Shown here: piece after piece, positions 46,751-58,684 of the stretch | How positions within the stretch are numbered: position 1 is the first letter of the stretch | How the letters are laid out: every line of letters begins with the position of its first letter | Origin: Parasponia andersonii | Lineage: Eukaryota > Streptophyta > Magnoliopsida > Rosales > Cannabaceae | Length of the DNA: 64,000 nucleotides | Reading direction: 5' to 3' | Assembly: GCA_002914805.1 (NCBI GenBank) | Contig: JXTB01000082.1 | Span: forward strand, 160,486-224,485 | Made by a program: the position numbers and the translations under genes | The notes under the pieces: generated by a model | Database searches by the model: none | What the model was told of the DNA's origin: nothing | Seen by the model: the letters and a program-made list of their open reading frames with translations, nothing else

Positions 46751-47592
46751 TTAATATGGAGTATTGTGCGCTTCTACTAGAATTTCTTCTTTAATACTTC
46801 TGTCATCTGGTACACAAAGTCTACCCTGTAATCTGATTACTCCTTCAGTAGAAATACTAAAATCTGACTTTTTGCCTGACTCCACTAATTCTTTATATCC
46901 AACCAATTCAGGATCTTCATTCTGTCCTTGTTTAATTCTGTCTAATAAAGTGAACTGCAATGTCATAGCAGATAATTTACCAATGATCAACTTAATGCCT
47001 GATCTGCATAAATCTTCCTGCAAGGGTTTCTTAACTCGTGTAAAGCTGTTAGATTTCCAGATGATTTCCTACTGAGTGCATCTGCCACAACATTGGCTTT
47101 TCCCGGATGATAGTTAATGTCACAATCATAATCTTTTACTAATTCTAATCAATGTTGTTGCCTCATGTTCAATTCCTTCTGAGTAAACAAATACTTCAAA
47201 CTTTTATGATCGATAAAAATTTCACAATGAACACCATATAGATAATGTCGCCAAATCTTCAATGTAAATACCACTGCTAACAGTTCTATGTCATGAGTGG
47301 GATAATTGCGATCATAATCATTTAGCTGTCTTAAAGCATAAGCGATAACCTTCCCATTTTGCATGAGGATGCATCCTAGACCTTGTTTCGAAGCATCACT
47401 ATAAATAACAAACCCCTCTGTACCTAAAGGTATAGTTAGGATCGGTGCTAAAATTAATCTTTGCTTCAATTCTTGAAAACTTTTCTCACACTCATCTGTC
47501 CATATAAACTTGTTACTCTTCCTGGTCAATTGTGTAAATGGCATGGCAATTTTAGAGAATCCTTCAACAAACCTTCTGTAATAACTAACCAA
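46751..47592 (-). pseudogene. RNase H and linker, element E
   Basis: RNase H motifs are complete: [20 protein letters not shown] (D), [19 protein letters not shown] (E) and [19 protein letters not shown] (D). After a stop near 47149 the frame changes and [25 protein letters not shown] sequence follows at about 47065-47130, then a poorly conserved linker (46751-47023) ahead of the integrase finger. RNase H degrades the RNA of the RNA/DNA hybrid during reverse transcription. Confidence 0.87.
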
Positions 47593-47594
47593 AC

Positions 47595-48377
47595 CTACAA
47601 AACTTCTGATCTCTGTAACATTGGTAGTTTAGACCAATTATTAACTGCCTCAACCTTGGCTGGGGCCACAGAATTCCCATCTTGAGAAACGATGTGACCA
47701 AGGAATAACACTTTTTCTAACCAGAACTCACATTTCTTGAATTTATCATATAACTCCTTCTCTTTCAATATCTGAAGGGTGATTCTCAAATGTTCTTTAT
47801 GCTCTTCTCTAGATCGTGAGTATACCAAAATGTCGTTGATGAACACAATAACAAACTTATCAAGGAATTCCTTAAACATTCTGTTCATTAGATCCATGAA
47901 TGCTGCTGGACCATTGGTTAGACCAAATGGCATAACCAAAAACTCATAATGGCCATACCGAGTTCTAAAGGCAGTCTTCAGGGTATCTTCATCTCTAACT
48001 CTCAATTGATGGTAACTAGAACTTAAATCAATCTTTGAAAACATACAATCACCCTATAGTTGATCAAACAAATCATGGATGCGAGGTGGGGGATACTTGT
48101 TTTTAATAGTCACTTTGTTAAGTTCTCTGTAGTCAATACACAATCACAAAGTTCCATCTTTCTTTTTCATAAATGAGACTGGTGCACCCCATGGTGAAAA
48201 GCTAGGACGTATAAATCCTTTATCTAGCAACTCTTGTAGTTGACTCTTTAGCTCTTTTAGCTCTACCGGGGCCATCCTATATGGTGTCTTAGAAATAGGT
48301 GCAGCACCTGGTACCAAATCAATAACAAAGTCTATTTCTCTTACAAGTGGCAAACTAGGAAAATCTTCTTGAAACAC
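47595..48377 (-). pseudogene. Reverse transcriptase, element E (active site altered)
   Basis: The lead-in at 48377-48144 reads [40 protein letters not shown] and [20 protein letters not shown]. The core at 48044-47595 has [40 protein letters not shown] and [15 protein letters not shown]. The metal-binding pair FIDD reads FIND, so one catalytic aspartate is N and the enzyme should be dead. A short break between the two ORFs (48045-48143) contains the CIDYRELNK-like region with a changed frame or stop. Followed by [12 protein letters not shown], which leads into RNase H. Confidence 0.9.
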
Positions 48378-48389
48378 ATTCAGGAAATC

Positions 48390-49181
48390 TTACACAACTA
48401 GCATATCTTCTGGTCTAAATTTTTGCTCAACAGATGTATCAGCAATACTAGTCAAATATCCTGCACAACTTTTTTCTAGCAATTTCTGAGCTTTCATAGC
48501 TAATATCAAAGGAAACTTTGCTTTACTCTGAGTACCCACAAGTATAAACTGGTCAGTATTAGGAGGATGAAATGTCACCATTTTCTTTTTGCAGTCAATC
48601 TTAGCAAAATACTTTGATAGCGAATCTATACCCAAAATAATCTCATAATCATTCATATCAAGTACAATCAAGTCTGCAAATAATTCTCTATCATCCATCG
48701 CAATAGGACAAGCTCTCAAAATTTTGTCTGAATACATAACCTTTCCAGAAGGAATTGTGGTACCGAATGGAGTACTCATTTGATCTATTGGACGACCCAT
48801 TCTCCTCACAAATGTTGATACATGTGAATGCATGGATCCTGAATCTATTAATGCATGAGCTATGATGCCAAAAATAAATATGTCACCTGTGATAACAGCT
48901 AGGTCTGCCTCAGTCTCATCTCCAACAACTGTCTCAGCCATAGCACACTCCTTTCCACCAGGTTTCATCTGATCACTTTTCATTTCAGGGTAATTCTTAA
49001 TAAAATGACCACTTTGACCACATTTGTAGGATAATCCTGCACCCTTACGACACTCCCCAGAATGATTCTTTCCACATGATGGGCAAGGTGATATAGTTGT
49101 AGTTGTAGTCCACTGGTCAGTCTTAGGATGCTTACCCTGATCAGGTTGGTTCTGTTGAGTTAGAGCTCCCTTCCTTTTCAT
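48390..49181 (-). pseudogene. Gag zinc knuckles and aspartic protease, element E
   Basis: Open for 263 codons. The N-terminal third has two cysteine clusters: CPSCGKNHSGEC, then YKCGQSGHFIKNYP, in which the first and last cysteines of a CCHC are changed. Protease follows with LIDSGSMHSHVSTFVRRMGR (catalytic D kept, DSGATHSF altered), LIVLDMNDYEIILGIDSLSK (expected ILGMDWLSK) and CAGYLTSI. The region matches the A1 Gag-protease in layout, showing that both belong to related Tekay-like families. The next ORF starts at 48377 in another frame. Confidence 0.87.
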
Positions 49182-49364
49182 ATCTTGAGGACGTTGGACT
49201 TGAGTCTATCCTCCTCTATTTCCTTGAAAACAGGGTCTGAAACTTCTTTGCATTTCTCTAGCCAGTCTTTCTCTCCTAATCTTTTCCTCATCCAAAACAT
49301 CTTTCTCTTCTTGCTCAACATCTAATGCCCTGTCAGCAATTTGAGCAAATGGTACACCTCGAAT

Positions 49365-49996
49365 TCAATCTGATTTAAAATCCCTAATGATAGTCTTCCT
49401 TAGGCCTTTCATAAAATGATCCACCTTGAGCTCATTGGTGGCAACTATATGAGGTGCATATCGTGATAACTCGTTGAACTTGCAGATATATTCCGCAACA
49501 GACATCTCTCCCAATTTCGAATTGGCAAATTCTACCCTTCTGTTGGCTCTCATGGCATCAGTAAAATATTTTCCATAAAATAAGTCTCTAAATCGTTCCC
49601 AAGTCAAAGTAGTAACATTATGAATAGTGCTTATAGTATCTCACCAGTATTCAGCATGATGTCTCAGCATAAAACTAACACAAGGAACTTTATCTGCATC
49701 AGGGACCTTTATATAAGTCAGCATCCACTCAGTGGTCTTGATCCACTGCTCATCTTCTATTAGATCACTCCTACTATCAAAAGTCAGAGGCTGGAGTTTT
49801 CTAAATCTTTCTCCAGGACTTTCACCAGTATCCTGCCTCTGTTGAGGTGGCGGAGGTAGAGGGTTAGGTTGATTCTCTTGTCTCATATGCTGCTCTAATA
49901 TGTTTTGCATCAAACAAGCTAGCTGTTCAACCTGATTACCACTATATGAAGAAGATGCACCCTATCAATATTATCCTGACCCCGAGTAGTCACCAT
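49365..49996 (-). pseudogene. Gag capsid region, element E
   Basis: Start probably at ATG 49994-49996 (MVTTRGQDN), with a frameshift soon after that leads into VEQLACLMQNILEQHM. The Retrotrans_gag domain is split by a stop after HHAEYW (49641) and continues from 49607: LTWERFRDLFYGKYFTDAMR, VAEYICKFNELSRYAPHIV, DHFMKGLRKTIIRDFKSD. A P/Q-rich tract lies at 49830-49890. Between 49364 and 49182 the sequence links to the zinc-knuckle ORF with further stops. Confidence 0.85.
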
Positions 49997-50184
49997 AGTG
50001 ATATCCTGACACCCAGAATCCATAACTCCAATTATAGCAAATAATATTCATTACCAGATTATGAATGCAATAAAAAAATATCACACATATCAAAATCTAT
50101 ATCAAATACTTACAGAGGAGTGAGGCTTCCTTTCCTTCCCGAAGTGTGTAAATAAGCGGTCTTCAGAATCATTTTGAAACATAA

Positions 50185-50196
50185 GCTCTGATACCA
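50185..50196 (-). promoter_or_regulatory. Primer binding site of element E (initiator tRNA-Met)
   Basis: Minus-strand TGGTATCAGAGC, a perfect initiator tRNA-Met site, lies two bases inside the 5' LTR end at 50199. Confidence 0.93.
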
Positions 50197-50786
50197 ACTG
50201 TAACATCCCCCGATTCCACACACATACGTAATAGGTATTCGTACAATTATTTAGTGAGATCGGGAGATGCTACTCGACTTAGAACTAATAAAATCAGGGA
50301 AAATTAAAACCTTTTAAACTTTCTGGAAGAAAAAGGAAATGCCACTCATAATTATACATACTTCGATGCATACATATATACACCCTGGTAAAGTGGGCCT
50401 CTTATATAATATACATAATATACACACACTCAAAATAGGTAAAAAATCTTCTGTCAGAAAACCACAGCGTCAAAATACTTTTATACAAAAACCGCGGTTG
50501 GAAAGTCGGCGCTCTTCCTCTAACTCACATATCATCTGTACCTTCTGCAATGTAAGAATATTAATGAGTATAAAACTTAGTAAGTAACGTATGCAGATGT
50601 AGAGTACATATAATATGAAACAAATGGTCATATGGTTGGGATCCCTGTGTATATTGTATTGCCTGACAAGACCGTGAATTGCATACTGAGCCAATCAGAG
50701 AACGTATAACATATCATGAGCTATATAGAGGTCTCGAGCCCCAAAAATCCCCTCTATGTACAGCAGTGGTCCACCCCATACCGCCA

Positions 50787-50886
50787 TCAGAGTGTTTCCG
50801 AAGGAAACATAGTGTCCCGAAAGGACCAGAGTGTTCCCGAAAGGACCAGAGTGTTCCCGAAGGAACCAGAGTGTCCCCGAAGGAAT
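50787..50886. repeat. 20-bp minisatellite in 5' LTR of E (5 units)
   Basis: Five units of the CCAGAGTGTTCCCGAAGGAA type, one more than the 3' LTR, including an extra CCAGAGTGTTCCCGAAAGGA unit. Confidence 0.85.
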
Positions 50887-52118
50887 GATATCACATATTT
50901 GGGTGCTAGCTTACCACATCCTATTCAACAATACTCGTCAGGCAATATAAATACACCACGGGTTCGTGACCCATGCAAAACTGAATGACAAATATGTATG
51001 TACACATATCCACAGATTCTATATTCACAAATTCCACAAATTCACAAAGACAAAGAATTTCTTACATTATAGGTGTGACGTTACTTACTTCGATTTATAG
51101 TTTCCTAACGTTTTGCTTGTGAAATACCATATTCGCTCAAGGTACAATTGACATGCCCCTAAAATTTTCCACACCAACTTTATTTCCTTAATATATACAA
51201 AATGCTACCTGAATTGCTAGTGCTAGGCATAAATAGAAGCACCATAAATTCCTTACATTTAACAAATAGAAAAGTATAGCATACCAGATGATTAATCATA
51301 CATGACATGAATTTGAATTTGCCCAGATTAATAAAACATGTTTTGAAGAGTCACAGGTTAAAAGATTATCACATTCATAATAATATACACAATTTAATAA
51401 GTGAAATCATTAGAATAATTAAATCTGAGTAGCACTTTATTGTGTCAAATATACTCCACGTGCAAGCTAATAAAGTATCATGTATTATTGTTACTACAAC
51501 TAAGCATAAAACCTTGAATTAGATTAAATGATACTATCAGGTACATGTTTAATATACATCATTCTACGTGAAGTTAAAATCATTACTGTAAAGCCTATAT
51601 ATATAGTATCAATAAGGAAATTTCACGCACCCATAGAAACACTTTAAAGACAAAAAAAAAAAAAGTTGAATTCCACTATATATTCAGAACCTCTTCTTTT
51701 CTTTACTGCATAGTACGCTCTTGAAATCTAATGTAACATATTGGTTGGATTCCTTCAAAAAAATAAATTAATTAGGTCATTGAATGAAGCAACAATTTAT
51801 ATTGATAAGCACGCTTAATCCACTTATATCATAAATCTAAGCATATTTCAATCAAAGTCTAGGAACAGCTCTTATACACAAGTTCTGCTAAAGTGCTAAA
51901 AGAAATATTAAAAAATCAAAGTACCTTCCAAGAAATTGTTTTAAGACCCAAAACGACCTTGCTAAAGGTCGACATTCCAGATCTGCATAAAACTTCTGTC
52001 TATGTTGAGATGCTATCATATGTTTTTTGATCATCTCAACTGCTTTAGCTGTATCTCTAACAATATTGGAACCCAAATAACGTCGTTCTCCAACCTCATC
52101 CCAGTGAATAGGAGATCT

Positions 52119-52433
52119 TCACTTTCTTCCAGACAACATTTCATAAGGTGCAACACCAATCGTACCTAGAAAACTGTTATTATAGCAAAACTCAATTAAC
52201 AGTAGGTAGTGATTCCATAATCCTTGGAAGTCTATAACACAAGCTCTAAGCATGTCTTCCAAGATTTTAATAGTTCTCTCAGCCTGGCCATCTGTCTGAG
52301 GATAGAATGCAGTACTAAATTTCAATTTAGTACCCAAAGCTCGTTGTATACTCTCCCAAAATTTTGAGGTAAATATGGTATCGCTATCTGAGATTATGGA
52401 AACTGGAATCCCATGAAGTCTAACAATCTCCAC
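52119..52433 (-). pseudogene. Integrase core fragment captured in LTR of E (shorter copy)
   Basis: Open for about 100 codons: [57 protein letters not shown] and FLGTIGVAPYEMLSGRK. It begins mid-domain at the tandem-duplication junction, so the first catalytic D is missing. Passenger fragment, not a gene. Confidence 0.82.
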
Positions 52434-52824
52434 TATATATGCTCTTGAAATCTAATGTAACATATTGATTGGATTCCTTAAAAAAAATAAATTAATTGGG
52501 TCATTGAATGAAGCAACAATTTATATTGATAAGCATGCTTAATCCACTTATATCATAAATATAAGTATATTTCAATCAAAGTCTAGAAACAACTCTTATA
52601 CACAAGTTCTGCTAAAGTGCTAAAAGAAATATTAAAAAATTAAAGTACCTTCCAAGAAATTGTTTTAAGACCCAAAACATTCATGCTAAAGGTCGACGTT
52701 CCAGATCTGCATAAAACTTCTATCTATTTTGAGATGCTATCATACGTTTTTTGATCTTTTCAACTGCTTCAGCTGTATCTCTAACAATATTGGGACCCAA
52801 ATAACGTCATTCTCCATCCTCATC

Positions 52825-53298
52825 CTAATGAATAGGAGATCCACACCTTCTTCCATACAACATTTCATAAGGTGCAACACCAATCGTACCTTGAAAACTG
52901 TTATTATAGGAAAACTCAATTAATAGTAGGTAGTGATTCCATAATCCTTGGAAGTCCATAACACAAGCTCTAAGCATGTCTTCCAAGATTTTAATAGTTC
53001 TCTCAGTCTGGCCATCTGTCTGAGGATGGAATGCAGTACTAAATTTCAATTTAGTACCCAAAGCTCGTTGTATACTCTCCCAAAATTTTAAGGTAAATCT
53101 GGTATCGCTATCTGAGATTATGGAAACTGGAATCCCATGAAGTCTAACAATCTCCTTAATATACAATGTTGCAAGTTTATCCATGGAGTAGGTCATAGAA
53201 ATTGGAATAAAATGAGCTACCTTAGTGTGTCTATCGACTATAACCCAAACTGCATCTTGACGAGATATTGTCTTCGGTAACCCAACTACAAAATCCAT
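52825..53298 (-). pseudogene. Integrase core fragment captured in LTR of E (longer copy)
   Basis: Open for 157 codons: [80 protein letters not shown] and SYNNSFQGTIGVAPYEMLYG. The three catalytic acidic residues (D, D, E) are all present, better kept than in E's own integrase. It has no start context, zinc finger or C-terminal domain of its own, so it is a passenger fragment. The shorter copy is at 52119-52433. Confidence 0.85.
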
Positions 53299-53443
53299 GG
53301 CAATGTCCTCCTACTTCCTCGAGCTTTTCACTATAAAATATCTTAAAACATAATAAAGGTTGATAATCATAATAACTTAAAATCAGAACTTAAAATAGCA
53401 AGTAGACATGACAATAATAAAATAAACAAAAATGCTATGTAAT

Positions 53444-55040
53444 TGTAAAAACCCGGAATTTTCGAGGGTAATTTGGGCATTTTACCAATTTTCCGGATAA
53501 AATATTATGGGGACTAATTTGCAAAAGTTTTGTTCGGGTGGACTAAATTGCAAATTTTGGGAGACCAGATTGATAGAGATTTGAAATTTTGGGAACTCAT
53601 GTGCAATTTTTGAAAAATTGCACAGCCCAATATAAGGGGGCCTCGTGGACCTCTCAGCTCTCAGCTCTCTCTCTCTTCTCTCTCCTCCCTCACCCGATCT
53701 CTCTCTCTCTCTCTCTCTNACGAAGACGATCGAGGGCTTGGAATTGGATCCCGACCCCCCGGACGATCGTCAACAGCACTTTGAGGACTTAATAGCGTGG
53801 TGTCGCTATTCAGTTGAGGTAGGGGTTTAGTTACCTCCGTTTTATACCGGTTTTGAATTAAAACTTATTTTCTGCAACATATAAGAACGAGTGTGTTTTC
53901 CATGATTTGAATTATATGTGATGGAATCTGGTTATATGATATATACTGTACTGCTCTGGGATTTTGCTGTGTGCAGGTTGTTTTGGGTATATCAAAATTA
54001 GGGCCGTCATGCTGCCCGTTTTTCTGTAAAACCATATTATGCACGTTTTATTGAAAAACCAGAGTACAGTAGTTGTTACACCTCAGTTCGGTATTGCACA
54101 TGTCATAGGATCATACATGAGCTCCGTGTTGTCATCGTGGGTTTTACAGCGTGGCGTTGCTTGCCCCACCGTCGGTGAAAGTCCGTAAAGTTGCGCAAGG
54201 TTTCGTTACTTCTGATTACCTCCCCATTTGGCAGGTGTAGGCAATTCGGTTGCCCCTCCAGGTTTGGTAGGCGACACATGGGTGTCCCCTCCGGGTATGG
54301 GCTTAGGTATCAGGCAGGCTGTTTGGCACACGTAGTGCCATCATCCTGGGTTTCCTCAGATGAGAGGATGCGAGCTCATGGGGATGGGTTGATTTATGTC
54401 ATGTGCATAGGGACTGATGGTTTCTTTATTTACCCTGTTATATATATATTGGCTTCCTGTTGAGATTATGTATATATATGTGTGTGTGTATGTTTCGGAT
54501 TTAAACTAACCATGCAGGAGATTCCCATCACTGAAAGGTTTTCCCCGAGGTAACTATTTTCCTACTGGGCATTGTATGCTCACCCCCTTTACCTTCCTCC
54601 TCAGGTGGTGCTCGGTGCGATCCTGGTGATCAAGAGGACTAAGAAGCCATCCTGATTGCAGTTCGCCTCTTGGTAATGCTAGAAGTTTGAGATCATAGTC
54701 TTTGGACTATTTGGATTTTTGTGTTAGCATTGAACCATGATTACTGCTTTCAAATTGTCTGTAAACTTATGCATGCCTTCTGTTATTGGATATCTGTGGT
54801 GGATGATGATGATGATGGGTTTTAAAATTAATTTCATGTTTTTAGGTGATCATTCAATCTAGGTTTAGTGGTGTATACGAACTGTGGGAGTGGTTCACGG
54901 GATGGAATTCCAAATGTTTTTATTTAAATGGACTGATTTTTATAAAAACTAAAACTTTTGACACTTTTCAAATAAATTAAGGAATTTCCCACCAAGTGAA
55001 ATTCTCCTTTTGCCACTAGCCCGGGTTTTGGGTCGTGACA
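53444..55040 (+). mobile_element. Solo D-family LTR with 5-bp TSD
   Basis: It starts TGTAAAAACCCGG and ends GGGTCGTGACA, matching the D LTR in the opposite orientation. GTAAT flanks it at 53439-53443 and 55041-55045, and removing it restores the E LTR. It is shorter (1597 bp) than the D LTRs. An N lies at 53719 within a (CT)n tract. Predicted short frames here (including one at 54191-54463) have no family resemblance. Confidence 0.93.
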
Positions 55041-55329
55041 GTAATCCTATTATTATTGGCTCTTAATTATGTGAGGAATTGGGTGCCATCTTAAAATTGA
55101 GGATATCACAATAAAACTAGGACCTAGTTTTTGTCTCATCCACTCCAAGATCTAGTGACCTCAGTAGGTTGCCTTAAGTATCACATTTCCTATCAAAGAA
55201 ATTTTTTATTATTTTCACTTTCAACTAAAAATATCTATGCCCTTCGTTTTTCAAAGATTCTTACCCCGTTCCAATATTCAAACCCCTTTAATATTTTCAT
55301 TATTTTTTGTCCAAATCCAATCTGAATGG

Positions 55330-58295
55330 CTAGTGTTTGAACGTTGCCTTTCCTAAATTCAGTGGTATTTGCCTTAATGGAGATGCCAGCAAAGGCAATA
55401 AATCAATGTCAAATCTTGGTTGAGACTTTAGAGTTATTATTGGACTCTCTGATTTTGCTTTTTTTTCTCTCGAGGGTTGTCCTTCTACTGATCCAAATTT
55501 GGTCGTGTATGGAGATTTCTCGGCTGCTCCTGATTTAATTTTCCTCTTATCGTAGACTCTCATCTTCTGTATCAATGATTTATAAACAAATAATTAGCAT
55601 ATGTATAACAAATATAATATTACAATGTTTTGTTTAAGTAGAAATACATATAATTTACCCATACATTTGATACCTTATTGTGTTATATTTCGGTAACTGG
55701 TAATATATTTCTTTGCTAGGTACATGATTTCCATGTTTGGTATATAAAGTCATATACCATTGAAAATGTACTAGTATTTTTATATGTTGTTCAAATTGGT
55801 ACATTATTTTACCTTTATGGTTTTTAATACGTTGTTTATGATATATATACATCTCATGTACTAAACAATCAAATACTTTAGTAATAATAATACAATCAAA
55901 TTGTTTTCTATATGAACCACTATAATAATACCAAATGCAGTAAACCTGTCAAAAATATATATTCATTGTAATATGAATTTATGTAAATAAGATTTATTTT
56001 AAACAAAAAAAATATTCCATAAACTACAAACTAGTACAATCAACCTAAAACATAAACTATTGACTTTTTTTTTAGCTACCAACTAGAAACATAAACTTAT
56101 TTTTCAATTATGAATTAGGAACATAAACTATAAAACTAGTTTCTAAATCTATGATGATGAAGCAAATATTTATTTCTTATCCATTGGCTTAGATGCACAT
56201 GCCTTTATGTTAGGCAAATCTAGCTCCATCTTCTTTGCCTCCTCCTTAGCTACTTCTTTGTGAAGAAATCTCTTTGTTGGTGTTTTTGTTCTTTTCTGTT
56301 TTAGTTCAGCAGCTGCTTCTTCTCCTTTGGCTTGTTTCTTTGTTGTTCATGGGGACTTTTTAGGTCCAGAAGTAGTTACTTTGGTTTTAGTAGCCTCCTG
56401 TAAAATGCAATCAGTTTTTATATTTAGTATATAAGTACATAATGTTTCTAGAATTGCTCTATTTTGTAACGAAGAATATTTACCTTTACTTTAGGTTTTT
56501 TATTATCCTTTTTCTTGTCTGCTACTTGTTCAATCATTTTTCATTGACTTGGTCATATAAACCAATATGATGGACCAAGTGAGTATATACTATGATACAT
56601 AATGTCAAATAAATCAATTTTCTATTCAGTGTTTTATCACATATACCAAGTTAAATATTCTATGAACTAAATAGAAAAAGCCATGAACCAATTTTTGTCC
56701 TTATTTATATTGGATTGAGGTTTTTTATATATTATTACATATACTAAGAATAAAAGCCCATGTACCAGACAAGAAAAGTAACAAACCAGGCATAAATTGT
56801 TGGGAAATCCTAAATTACTTTTGAGTTTATAGTTATACAAATAAACAAAGAATCAAAACTAACTATATAGCATTCAAAACTACAAATCACTGAACCGAAG
56901 ACTATTGTCTTTTAAAATCTTATGCCCTATTTATTAGAATTTGAATTGATGCACCATATATAAAAAGCTATGTACTATTTTGAAAATGTTTTGAACCAAA
57001 TGTATCTCGCTGATGAAACTAAATTTAGTTAAGTTAGAATTACAAAATATTATGTATCTAAATATTTATAGTAAAAATAGTTAATTAATATACAAGTCCT
57101 ACATCCAAGTTTTTCTCTTCTTGGTCTATTTCTATAGAATGTGGCTCTGTGATTTTACTACCATTATCATTGCCACTGTCCAATACCTGGACATTAAGAT
57201 TTGATAGTTATTTATATATAAAACTTCATTTTCTAATTATAATACGTTATGCCAAATGTAATGAATTTTCTTCTCAGTAGATTATCATATATACTAAGTT
57301 AATAATTCTATGAACCAAATAGAAAAATAATCAAAACCTATTAATAATTCTAGATACCTTGTCTTAATATACCTGTTTTTCTTCTTTGTCTTCCTTCTCC
57401 TTTTCTTGATTACTTGTATCATCCTTTTCATTTATCATATTTTTCTCTCCAATCTAAAATATCACAAAAAAATTTCAGCTTTGAATGCAAAGTTAACCAA
57501 AATAAATGCTTTAAACAGTATTATATGTACCTCATCTACCATAATTGCTTTTCCTTTGTCACTCTTTTTAGCTATCTTGGTATTGCTACTCCCGAAGTTT
57601 TGCACATTTATAAATTAGCATAAAGACATAGTAATGTTAAGCTTGTGAACTATATATATAATGTCATGTACTACACGCATAATTTCATGAACTAAGTACA
57701 AATATCATGAACCATGCTGAGATATTAAGAAACTATCTTTCCAGGAATGTCATTCTTTTGTTGGTCTTCTACTTGTATTTTATCAATATTAAGCTCCTGA
57801 ATGACCTGCTTCACAGCAAAACAAAAGTCATTCATTAAATGAACCAAGATATAAAAATAATGAAGCAAATAAAAGTTTTGATTATTTACCTGAATTGCAC
57901 TATAGTCTTGTTATGTAGCAGTATCCTCGTGTTCGGCTCCTTTATCAATAGCTTCCTCGTTCTCAGTAGTTTCCTACGTTCCTTTTTCAGTTGTTGCTAC
58001 TGTATTGCTCAAACCTAGTGCGTATTGTTTAGGAAAAAGCTTTGCATATATCTTAGCAACCATTCTCTGTAGCAAGTCAATCTACTTTTTCATTTTTTTA
58101 TTTTCCTTGATAATCTACTTGTTTTGCCCGATTATATTCTCTAGCTAAAGATGCTTTAGTGTTGCTTTGGCTACAGATGGTTCGTCATGTTCTTCTTCTA
58201 TAAAATTTTCCTCTTCTCTAAATTCTGCCATGTACTCCTTCTTTAGCTCATCAAGAATATAGAACATTTCAAGGTAGGTAGTCTGAAATAATCAG
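55330..58295 (-). pseudogene. Middle exons of the DUF1985/Ulp1-like gene
   Basis: Minus-strand segments with plausible splice borders, rich in K and E: 58295-57893 (LEMFYILDELKKEYMAEFRE, then LLQRMVAKIYAKLFPKQYAL; probable coiled coil, several stops), 57803-57738 (VIQELNIDKIQVEDQQKND), 57603-57531 (SSNTKIAKKSDKGKAIMVDE), 57454-57372 (NMINEKDDTSNQEKEKEDKE), 57195-57108 (LDSGNDNGSKITEPHSIEID), 56525-56484, 56398-56165 (KRTKTPTKRFLHKEVAKEEA) and 55575-55330 (KSESPIITLKSQPRFDIDLL). Spacers between them are AT-rich with ATGAACCA phrases. Such a charged linker joins DUF1985 to the C48 protease in related plant transposon genes. Exon borders are my reading, not proven. Confidence 0.6.
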
Positions 58296-58684
58296 ATGAA
58301 TCTCTTGAAGTAAACTATAAAAATAAGAATAAAAAACTATGAACTGGTATATTCATTTTAATCACAATCATAAAATCTATAAACCAATAATAGAAACCTA
58401 AGAACCATTATATAACTTTCATGTACTGGTATATTAATATTATCAACTACTAGTATTTTAGTCGAAAAAGTATACGAATATTATGAATTAGTTTAAAAGT
58501 CATGAAAATACGAACCATTTACTTACATTAGAGTCTTGGAAATACTTTAAGCTCAAGCAATGAAATAGTTTAACCTTATAAAAAAATCATGGATCATGTA
58601 GAAATAAAAACATGAACCTGATTGATAAAATAAAAAAAAAACATCAACCACTATGTAAAAATCATGAAACCATTACATACATCT

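Larger units (their letters stand above)
51673..53316 (-). repeat. Tandem LTR/integrase chimeric duplication within the E 5' LTR
   Basis: Two successive units: LTR piece (51673-51960) plus integrase piece (51961-52432), then LTR piece (52433-52682) plus integrase piece (52683-53316). The period is roughly 720-760 bp. The integrase pieces correspond to about 45950-46421 and 45950-46582 of E, on the same strand, and cover the catalytic core ([33 protein letters not shown]) up to the RQKFYADLE region. They keep SD where E itself has SE. The first unit is cut short at its junction with the second. Confidence 0.85.
42973..55111 (-). mobile_element. Tekay/Del-like Ty3/gypsy element E, with rearranged 5' LTR
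   Basis: Full element on minus: 5' LTR starts at 50199 (primer side) and, after interruptions, ends at 55111; internal region 45482-50198; 3' LTR 42973-45481. ATAAA flanks it at 42968-42972 and 55112-55116. Gag, protease, RT, RNase H and integrase are all present in Ty3/gypsy order but broken by stops, frameshifts and active-site changes. It split a DUF1985/Ulp1-like gene. Confidence 0.95.
50199..55111 (-). repeat. 5' LTR of element E, rearranged
   Basis: It starts TGTAACATCCCCCGATTCC and ends GGATATCACA. Segments 50199-51960, 52433-52682, 53317-53443 and 55046-55111 match the 3' LTR. Between them lie two integrase-derived segments (51961-52432 and 52683-53316) and a solo D-family LTR (53444-55040). 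A stretch present in the 3' LTR at about 44710-45300 is absent from this LTR. Confidence 0.88.

Noticed and set aside
45950..53316. Possibility that the repeated integrase cores are a CRISPR-like or multigene array
   Set aside because: There are no short regular repeats with unique spacers; the units are retroelement fragments with LTR pieces between them.
54191..54463. 90-codon open frame in the solo D-family LTR
   Set aside because: Lies in LTR sequence whose relatives at 21212-23105 and 28208-30281 do not keep the frame.
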